A DNA stretch of 33,364 nt from Nitrospira sp. (GTDB taxonomy: Bacteria > Nitrospirota > Nitrospiria > Nitrospirales > Nitrospiraceae). Both the position numbers and the translations under genes were made by a program. Position 1 is the first letter of the stretch. Each line of letters starts with the position of its first letter. Positions 27,613-33,364 of the stretch are shown one piece after another. The DNA lies in NCBI GenBank assembly GCA_016788465.1, contig JAEURV010000244.1:1-33364 (forward strand), written 5' to 3'. The notes under the pieces were generated by a model. It did no database searches and was not told the DNA's origin. It saw only the letters and a list, made by a program, of their open reading frames with translations.

Positions 27613-28236
27613 ATGGAACCGTTTACTATTCTCACTGGTCTCGTGGCCCCATTGGATCAAATCAATGTCGACACCGACCAAATTATCCCGAAGCAGTTTT
27701 TAAAGACGATCAAACGGACAGGGCTCCGCGAGGGCCTCTTTTTTGACTGGAGGAAGAAAAAGGATGGATCACCGGATCCTGACTTTTTCTTGAATCAGCC
27801 TCGTTATCAATCCGCCTCGATCTTATTGACGCGCGACAACTTCGGGTGCGGCTCATCCCGCGAACATGCTCCCTGGGCTCTGTTGGACCAAGGTTTCCGG
27901 TGCATCATTGCCCCAAGCTTTGCGGACATTTTTTATAACAACTGCTTTCAAAACGGTGTGCTGCCCGTTGTGCTGAAGGCAGACGAGGTGTTGGCCCTCA
28001 TGAAACATGCCCTTGCTACCGAGGGATACCGGCTTACAGTCGATCTGGCCAAGCAAACAGTGACCGCACCGGAAAACATCGTCTATCGGTTTGAGATCGA
28101 TCCCTTCCGCAAAGATTGTCTCTACCGTGGGCTTGATTCCATCGGCCTCACACTCCAACACGAGCAAGCCATTGCAGCCTATGAGGCTCGTCGAAAGACT
28201 GAGGCTCCCTGGCTCTTCGGCGACGTTCGCGCCTAA
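27613..28236 (+). CDS. leuD: 3-isopropylmalate dehydratase small subunit
   Basis: Swivel-domain partner of LeuC. The ATG at 27613 gives 207 residues, with GAGG five bases ahead; a longer in-frame extension lies inside leuC and was rejected. Family motifs are [20 protein letters not shown] near 20-39, the ligand-binding [21 protein letters not shown] (about 77-97), and [17 protein letters not shown]. The leuC-leuD order and spacing are standard. A small membrane-anchored protein gene follows 15 bases later and may share the transcript. The usual leuB partner is not in the window. Confidence 0.98.
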   Translation: MEPFTILTGLVAPLDQINVDTDQIIPKQFLKTIKRTGLREGLFFDWRKKKDGSPDPDFFLNQPRYQSASILLTRDNFGCGSSREHAPWALLDQGFRCIIAPSFADIFYNNCFQNGVLPVVLKADEVLALMKHALATEGYRLTVDLAKQTVTAPENIVYRFEIDPFRKDCLYRGLDSIGLTLQHEQAIAAYEARRKTEAPWLFGDVRA

Positions 28237-28251
28237 CGGGAGAGATATCTG

Positions 28252-28602
28252 GTGAAAGCAGTGAAGGTGTTGCTGACCATTCTTGTGTTTCTCGGCGGGG
28301 CCTATCTCATCGTCGTGTTCAACTGGACGTATTCCGATGGAAACCGAGCCGGATACATCCAGAAGTTCTCCACAAAGGGGTGGGTGTGCAAAACGCACGA
28401 AGGGGAACTGGCCATGACGACGGTACCGGGCACCGCACCGGTCCTGTGGCAGTTTACAATCTGGGACGACAAGGTCGCGGCTCAATTGAACGAAATAATG
28501 GGAAAGCGCGTAATCTTACATTACAAGGAATACCGCTATATCCCCACCACCTGCTTCGGGGACACGACCTATTTCGTCGACAAGGTGGAAGTGCAAGAGT
28601 AG
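28252..28602 (+). CDS. Small membrane-anchored conserved protein downstream of leuD
   Basis: A 116-residue protein with a single N-terminal hydrophobic segment at about 5-23 (KVLLTILVFLGGAYLIVVF). The rest is a strand-rich outer domain with KGWVCKTHEGELAM, VLWQFTIWDD, and GKRVILHYKEYRYIP-TTCFGDTTYFVDKVE. Similar short proteins occur in several phyla, where database names such as 6-phosphogluconate dehydrogenase appear to be mislabels; no catalytic motif of that enzyme is present. Two cysteines (near 46 and 102) could form a disulfide. The start is GTG at 28252 after GGGAGAG. It lies 15 bases after leuD, so may be co-expressed. Confidence 0.75.
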   Translation: MKAVKVLLTILVFLGGAYLIVVFNWTYSDGNRAGYIQKFSTKGWVCKTHEGELAMTTVPGTAPVLWQFTIWDDKVAAQLNEIMGKRVILHYKEYRYIPTTCFGDTTYFVDKVEVQE

Positions 28603-28618
28603 CACAGCCGTCACCCCC

Positions 28619-29674
28619 CTACAGCCAGTTCTTCCGTCGAAACCCGATCAACATGATGGCGGCGACGATGCCCATGATGCCGAGGGCCATAGGATAGCCC
28701 CAGGCCCACTTCAACTCCGGCATGTGCTCAAAATTCATCCCGTAGATGCCGGCGATGAAACTGAGCGGCATAAAGATCGTCGTGATGACCGTCAGTACCC
28801 GCATGACGGCATTTAGACGATAGCTCACGCTGGACAGATAGATATCCAGACTGGCAGACACCATTTCACGCAGTGTCTCGATCGTGTCCACGATCTGCAC
28901 CACATGGTCATAGACATCTCGGAAAAACAGCTTCGTCGGCTCATGAAGAAACGGGCACTCAGAACGCGAGAGATTGTTGATGGCTTCCCGTAAAGGCCAC
29001 ACAGCCCGGCGCACATAGAGCAGCTGCCGTTTCAGTGCATGGATGTCGTGGAGAGTCTCCGGTCTCGGATCGGCCATCACCCGTTCCTGAAGCGATTCAA
29101 TACGCTCACCGAGCAATTCGAGCACGGCAAAATACTGATCCACCACGGCATCGATCAACGCATAGATGAGATAGTCCGAGCCGTTGTGCCGCAGTCGTCC
29201 CTTGCCGCCTTTAAGGCGATCTCGAACGGCCCCGAATACATCCGTGCCGTTCTCCTGAAACGAGAGCACGTAATTCCGCCCAAGAACAAAACTGACCTGT
29301 TCAACCAGAATGTCTCCGCGGTCGGATGTCGTCATCATCTTCATCACAAGAAACAGATAGGTCTCGTAATCGTCTAACTTTGGACGCTGGTCGGTGTTGG
29401 CGATGTCTTCCAGCAGAAGCGGATGGAGGCCAAAGTGTTTACCGAATCTCTCCAGCACCTCAACCTTATGGACGCCGCCCACATTGACCCAGGTCACCGT
29501 CTCATCCGCCGGTGGTTGAAGGGCATCGATATCCGTCACAACCTGCTCATCGCAGTGCGTCCCCGCATAATTGAAGCGGGTCACGGTGACGGAGGCCGTG
29601 CGTGTCTCACCAATATGAATCAACGTTCCGGGAGAGAGGCCGGTCTTCTTCGAACGTTTTTGGACCAACTTCAT
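28619..29674 (-). CDS. corA: CorA family magnesium/cobalt transporter
   Basis: Pentameric divalent-cation channel of the CorA family. The ATG at 29674 gives 351 residues, the usual length, starting MKLVQKRSKKTGLSPGTLIHIGE-like. A 36-residue extension to a TTG would overlap the divergent cysQ start, so I reject it. The N-terminal cytoplasmic domain (to about 285) includes WVNVGGVHKVEVLERFG and LHPLLLEDIANTDQRPK. The end has two membrane segments with the selectivity motif YGMN (YGMNFEHMPEL) between them, and a basic tail FRRKNWL. It is convergent with the leuD-linked gene and divergent from cysQ, which share a spacer of 93 bases for promoters. Confidence 0.95.
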   Translation of the reverse strand: MKLVQKRSKKTGLSPGTLIHIGETRTASVTVTRFNYAGTHCDEQVVTDIDALQPPADETVTWVNVGGVHKVEVLERFGKHFGLHPLLLEDIANTDQRPKLDDYETYLFLVMKMMTTSDRGDILVEQVSFVLGRNYVLSFQENGTDVFGAVRDRLKGGKGRLRHNGSDYLIYALIDAVVDQYFAVLELLGERIESLQERVMADPRPETLHDIHALKRQLLYVRRAVWPLREAINNLSRSECPFLHEPTKLFFRDVYDHVVQIVDTIETLREMVSASLDIYLSSVSYRLNAVMRVLTVITTIFMPLSFIAGIYGMNFEHMPELKWAWGYPMALGIMGIVAAIMLIGFRRKNWL

Positions 29675-29767
29675 AACAGCGAGCTTGTACGCAGATTCTT
29701 GCGGAAGGTCAAGCCAAGAACCGGCACGTTCCTTTTCATTCAGCCCTAGGCCTGATACTCTGGTGTC

Positions 29768-30592
29768 ATGAGATGGGCTCAAGAACTTGAACGACTCGCA
29801 ACCGCAGTTCGAACGGCCGGTACGGAGGCTTTGCGGTTAGCCACCGACGGATTCGAGACGATCCAAAAGCCGGATCAATCTCCTGTCACATCAGTAGACC
29901 TCGCGGTCAACGATATTCTTCACACGCACCTCCTCTCAGCATTCCCCCAAGACGGATGGCTATCGGAAGAATCGCCCGATGATCCCGTCCGCCTTCAGAA
30001 AGATCGAGTCTGGGTGGTCGATCCGATCGATGGGACTAAGGCCTTTATCAAGAAAGTTCCGGAGTTTTGCATCTCCGTCGCCCTTATTGAGCATGGTCAT
30101 CCCATCGTCGCGGCTATTTATAACCCTTCGACCGACGAACTCTTCAGCGCGATCCGGGGAGAAGGACTTCAGCTGAACCGCAAACCGGTGGAGTCACGGC
30201 AAGTCAGCACGGGGCAACGTCCCATCATTGCACTGAGTTCATGGGAACGCCAGATCGGTCGTTTTACAGCACTCGATTCATCCACTCAGAATCGCCCAAT
30301 GCTGTCTATCGCCTGGTCTCTCGCTCTAATGGCATGCGGACGCATTGATGCGGTGGCCACGTTTGAGCCGGAAAATGAGTGGGACGTTGCAGCCGCAGTC
30401 TTACTGACCAACGAAGCGGGGGGCACCATCACTGATGGAAGCGGACAAGCTCTCACCTTCAACCAACCGACCCCACGCTACCGTGGAATTATCGCCACGA
30501 GCCCTTGCTGTCCTCCTTCACTCAGCCTGGCGTTGACGAGCCTGGATCCCACATCCGACTCACCTGCTTCCTCTGGACTGCTCACCACATGA
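29768..30592 (+). CDS. cysQ: CysQ-type 3'(2'),5'-bisphosphate nucleotidase
   Basis: Inositol-monophosphatase-superfamily phosphatase. Such enzymes hydrolyse 3'-phosphoadenosine 5'-phosphate, the by-product of sulfate assimilation. The 274 residues show the metal-binding motifs SEES (E67, E68), WVVDPIDGTKAF with D85 and D88, and the C-terminal WDVAAA with W205 and D206. Those match lithium-sensitive metal-dependent phosphatases. Residues about 255-274 form a Ser/Thr/Pro-rich tail without motif. CysQ is more likely than inositol monophosphatase SuhB by overall pattern, but no sulfate-assimilation gene lies nearby, so the substrate is not certain. The ribosome binding site is weak. Confidence 0.8.
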   Translation: MRWAQELERLATAVRTAGTEALRLATDGFETIQKPDQSPVTSVDLAVNDILHTHLLSAFPQDGWLSEESPDDPVRLQKDRVWVVDPIDGTKAFIKKVPEFCISVALIEHGHPIVAAIYNPSTDELFSAIRGEGLQLNRKPVESRQVSTGQRPIIALSSWERQIGRFTALDSSTQNRPMLSIAWSLALMACGRIDAVATFEPENEWDVAAAVLLTNEAGGTITDGSGQALTFNQPTPRYRGIIATSPCCPPSLSLALTSLDPTSDSPASSGLLTT

Positions 30593-30681
30593 AGCGTCGT
30601 GCGTATCTCGTGGGGAAGCACCATATTTAGTCCTTCCTGCTTTCGCTTCACGCTTCACGGACGACGAGCCACGGATACTTA
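30593..30681. repeat. Short direct repeat in a convergent spacer
   Basis: The spacer between convergent cysQ and the aminotransferase contains the tandem cgcttcacgcttcacg near 30644-30660, and cgtatctcgt near 30602. Such motif pairs may be a fragment of an intergenic repeat family; that is a guess from the local sequence. No terminator hairpin is obvious. Confidence 0.3.
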
Positions 30682-31839
30682 CTACAGACTGCCCTGTGTC
30701 AGCCTCCGACAGGCCTCCTCCAGGTCCTGATCCGTCTTGGCATAACTGAATCGGATAAAGTCAGCCCCAACCTTGCTCGTAAAAAAGGCCTCTCCCGGCA
30801 CGCCGGCGACCCCGGTCTTGTCTAAGAGAAACATCGCGCGGGCTTTCCCAGTCTGACCAGGAAGATGGGAGACATTCGCCAAGACGTAATAGGCGCCTTG
30901 AGGGATGGATGGGGTGATCCCGGCTTGAGACAATGCGCCGCAGAATTTCTCGCGCTTCCCCTGATACTCTTGCCGCAGTCCCTCATAGAAGCTGTCCGGC
31001 AATTCACGGATGCCTCGCGCCACACCCATCTGCAACGGCGCAGGAGCACACACATAGAGCAAATCGTTCATCGCCCCGATGGCTTGCGCCCAGCGTCGCG
31101 ATGCGACGCTGTACCCGATCCGCCACCCCGTCACACTGAACGTCTTGGAATATCCACCGATCGTGATGGTTCGCTCCGCCATGTCCGGCAACGATGCGAT
31201 GCTGACATGGCGTCGCCCGTCATAGAGGAAGTATTCATAAATTTCGTCCGTGAAGACGAAGAGGTCATGCCGACAGGCAAATTCAGCCAATGCCTCCATC
31301 TCGGACTGGCTGTAAACCTTGCCGGAGGGATTGCCTGGTGAATTGATGATGATAGCTCGCGTCTTGGCTGTCACGACCTCTTCCAGTTGAGCCATGGAAT
31401 AGGACCAGGTGGGAGGCTGCATCGAGACCGCCACCGGAACCGCTTCAACCGCGACAAGCGCGCTGATATGGTATTGGTAATAGGGTTCAAACAGGATGAC
31501 CTCATCGCCAGGATTCAGCAGAGCAGCACAGGCAGAATGAAAGGCTCCCGTCGCACCGGCACTGACGGTAATGTCGCTTTCAGGGTCAGCCTGCATTCGG
31601 TTATACCGTTCGAGCTTCTCGGCAATCGCCTGCCGTAACTCCGGCAAGCCATCGAAACGTGTATAAACGTTGTAGCCATCACGAATCGCCCGCTCAGCCC
31701 CTTCGAGCACGATCGGAGGGACCGGCGTATCGCAGACCCCCTGCGCCATATTGAGGCCCTTCGCGCTGACACAGGCCTGAGTCATTGCACGAATCTCTGA
31801 TTGAGCTAAATCCGTCATTCGCCGACTGACTGCACGCAT
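30682..31839 (-). CDS. Class I/II PLP aminotransferase
   Basis: Fold-type I aminotransferase of 385 residues. PLP-contacting motifs are SPGNPSGK (167-174), the aspartate in TDEIYEYF near 198, the Schiff-base lysine K232 in GGYSKTFSVTGWRIGY, and the carboxylate-binding arginine in FIRFSYAK. N-terminal MAQGVCDTPVPP replaces the common xxQGxPDF substrate loop, and GYNVYTRFDGLPELRQAIA follows. The layout fits aspartate/kynurenine/glutamine-type transaminases (subgroup I), and the substrate cannot be told from the sequence. AAGGAG lies seven bases ahead of the ATG. It is a third PLP aminotransferase in this window, unrelated in sequence to the class IV dat product. Confidence 0.9.
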   Translation of the reverse strand: MRAVSRRMTDLAQSEIRAMTQACVSAKGLNMAQGVCDTPVPPIVLEGAERAIRDGYNVYTRFDGLPELRQAIAEKLERYNRMQADPESDITVSAGATGAFHSACAALLNPGDEVILFEPYYQYHISALVAVEAVPVAVSMQPPTWSYSMAQLEEVVTAKTRAIIINSPGNPSGKVYSQSEMEALAEFACRHDLFVFTDEIYEYFLYDGRRHVSIASLPDMAERTITIGGYSKTFSVTGWRIGYSVASRRWAQAIGAMNDLLYVCAPAPLQMGVARGIRELPDSFYEGLRQEYQGKREKFCGALSQAGITPSIPQGAYYVLANVSHLPGQTGKARAMFLLDKTGVAGVPGEAFFTSKVGADFIRFSYAKTDQDLEEACRRLTQGSL

Positions 31840-31950
31840 TAGGATGCTCCTTCTGCTCTACTCAGCACCGAGGTCCTGTCCGGTAGGGAGATGGACCTCC
31901 CTGGTGCATCTTTCCAGAACAATTCCCACCTTCGCAGCACGGGTCACGGA

Positions 31951-31978
31951 CGGGACGGCACCGGCCGGTGCCGTCCCG
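31951..31978. other. 28-base perfect palindrome in a 298-base spacer
   Basis: Bases 31951-31964 are the exact reverse complement of 31965-31978 (arm CGGGACGGCACCGG). As RNA it gives a 12-base GC-rich hairpin with a four-base loop, but neither strand has a following T-run. It lies 159 bases downstream of the partial gene's stop and 111 bases upstream of the aminotransferase start. The rest of 31840-32137 shows no gene. Confidence 0.6.
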
Positions 31979-32137
31979 ATCCTATTGCCGACATAGATCG
32001 GGGCGTAGAGGTCACACTAAACACAGCATGTCGGATCCTCCGCTGGCGTGAGAGTCCAGGCTATGCTGGGTCAGCTCGTGGTCTACCGATCCCACTCGTG
32101 CGACGGCTGTAGCGTGATCACCGTGAACAACACCTCT

Positions 32138-33364
32138 CTAGTTTACGGATGTTTTCTTTCGCACAATCGCCGCATGCGGATCGCTCAAGTTCCGTGACTC
32201 ATCGGCGTTCAATACGGTCGTCTCCATCACCGCACTGAGACTTCCTGACCGACGATTCGAAGACAGATCGATAATGCCGAGTCCAGGACAACTCCCATCG
32301 GCGGCATGGCTGATGGTGAGAGGAAAGGGCCCCCGCAACGCCACATAGATACGCCCCCCGGTTTGACCAGTGCTCGGGGAGAGATCGCCCAAATCTGGAG
32401 TCGGATCATTGGTTCGGGTTGTCCCGACTGTCCCGCCGCAAGCACCACTCGTGGTCAAACTGTAGGTTCCTTCATATCGCTTGTTCAAATCATCCCAGGG
32501 TGGAGAAAGCTTGAAGACCTCCACGTTGTTTCGGATGCGATCCATCTGATGGAGATACCCAGCTGCGCCGGATTCTGGATTTCGCACAATGACGACTCCG
32601 TGTGCATCGCGATTACTTCCAGCTGGTATCTGATTCCCCCCGATCTTGCCGTTGTCCTTATCCTGCCACACCGCCACAGGCGCCGGTGTATTCGCCGTAT
32701 TGAACGCCGGAGCCGATGGATAATTCAGCGCAAACCGATAGAGTGAAAATTCGGATACATTCGGACCGGACGTGCCGGTATTGAGATGCATGAACCCATC
32801 ACCTTCTGCTCCACCACACCCGGCGGCACGTATCACTGAGAGATCATATTCTGCAACAATCGCCATGGGGCTTGCGGTGATATCCACCACAAACATTCCC
32901 CCTCCTCCAAGCGTTACAAAGGCATGTCGGCCGGTACTGGTTGGAACCGGACAGATAGGAGCATTGGTAACACGAAGACCTGGGGCCTGCTTGGCCGCGC
33001 CTGTCGGCGTCGTCGTGGGCTGTCCATCCGCAACAAGTCCGGTAACCTGGCATGCAATGCCGTCCGTTTCATCGGCATCCACCGCCACCGGCTGACCAAG
33101 AACCCGCCCCGGGCCTCCGACCAAATCCAGACTTGCTGCGCCATTGAAGGCAAACCGCTCGGGAACGCCTTCTTCATTGCGAACAACATCCACGCGTTCG
33201 AGGATACGCCCGTTCTGGTTGGCAACAATGATGTGGTGCCCATCCGGTGTCCAAAAACTCATATGGTTCTGACGTCCGGTCGAGGTGCCGGTGGTGCGGA
33301 AGAGACAGACTGGTTTCTTCGTCCGCCCATCGACAATGCCGAGATGTCCGCTTGCCACAAAGTT
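32138..33364 (-). CDS. Beta-propeller-like protein of unknown function, N-terminus cut by window edge
   Basis: The frame is open through base 33364 on the minus strand, so the 5' end is missing; about 408 C-terminal residues are visible. There are recurring strand-turn units such as HMSFWTPDGHHIIVANQNGRILERV, RHAFVTLGGGGMFVVDITASP and GGRIYVALRGPFPLTISH, the look of a WD/YVTN-type seven-bladed propeller. Six cysteines spread through the visible part, so the protein is probably exported and disulfide-bonded, although the signal peptide lies outside the window. Glycine-, asparagine- and proline-rich loops are common. I do not recognise an enzyme motif. The C-terminus is basic (VRKKTSVN). Confidence 0.7.
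   Translation of the reverse strand, partial: NFVASGHLGIVDGRTKKPVCLFRTTGTSTGRQNHMSFWTPDGHHIIVANQNGRILERVDVVRNEEGVPERFAFNGAASLDLVGGPGRVLGQPVAVDADETDGIACQVTGLVADGQPTTTPTGAAKQAPGLRVTNAPICPVPTSTGRHAFVTLGGGGMFVVDITASPMAIVAEYDLSVIRAAGCGGAEGDGFMHLNTGTSGPNVSEFSLYRFALNYPSAPAFNTANTPAPVAVWQDKDNGKIGGNQIPAGSNRDAHGVVIVRNPESGAAGYLHQMDRIRNNVEVFKLSPPWDDLNKRYEGTYSLTTSGACGGTVGTTRTNDPTPDLGDLSPSTGQTGGRIYVALRGPFPLTISHAADGSCPGLGIIDLSSNRRSGSLSAVMETTVLNADESRNLSDPHAAIVRKKTSVN

Noticed and set aside
29675-29782. N-terminal extension of corA to a TTG
   Set aside because: It would overlap the divergent cysQ start, and the CorA N-terminus begins naturally at the ATG at 29674.

Overview
The window looks like a stretch of bacterial chromosome from a Nitrospira-like organism (phylum Nitrospirota). 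That is inference from gene content, gene order and protein style; no lineage-defining gene such as nitrite oxidoreductase lies in the window. It is mostly core metabolism and housekeeping, densely packed, with no insertion sequence, integrase, prophage gene, CRISPR array, rRNA or tRNA that I could recognise.

Layout. (1) 1-3055, minus strand: an amino-acid operon, AlaC-type aminotransferase -> homoserine dehydrogenase -> threonine synthase (cut by the window edge), behind a good sigma-70-like promoter. (2) 3345-9260, plus strand: pdxJ, then a tightly overlapping chain of nnr (NAD(P)H-hydrate repair), tsaE (tRNA t6A), a LapA-family membrane protein and mutS. (3) 9535-10754, minus strand: two unrecognised small exported proteins in one transcription unit with its own terminator. 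(4) 11051-21063, minus strand: the classical transcription/translation/RNA-decay cluster rimP-nusA-infB-DUF503-rbfA-truB-rpsO-pnp followed by an M16 metallopeptidase. The rpsO-pnp spacer can form nested RNA structure, and a strong terminator sits directly before rimP. (5) 21157-24478: a redox-flavoured accessory region with DUF192, Rieske, an I42-inhibitor-like protein and a D-amino-acid aminotransferase on the minus strand, a divergent 2[4Fe-4S] ferredoxin, and a convergent exported cupredoxin, the last two separated by back-to-back terminators. (6) 24883-28602: a CBS-pair protein, a MEKHLA (PAS-like) protein, and leuC-leuD plus a small membrane-anchored protein behind a promoter with a perfect -10 box. 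(7) 28619-33364: corA (minus), a CysQ-type phosphatase (plus), a class I/II aminotransferase (minus), a 28-bp perfect palindrome, and a partial beta-propeller-like protein.

How it fits together. Aspartate-family, leucine, PLP and alanine metabolism are all represented, with three PLP aminotransferases that use the cofactor whose synthesis PdxJ completes. The central cluster makes ribosome-maturation, transcription-elongation, initiation and RNA-decay factors as one unit. Nothing here amounts to a clearly new multi-gene system. The items most worth a second look are regulatory (terminator in front of rimP, rpsO-pnp leader, ferredoxin promoter palindrome, 28-bp palindrome), the two-gene exported pair, and the cupredoxin's Cys-x-x-His-x-x-His ligand pattern.
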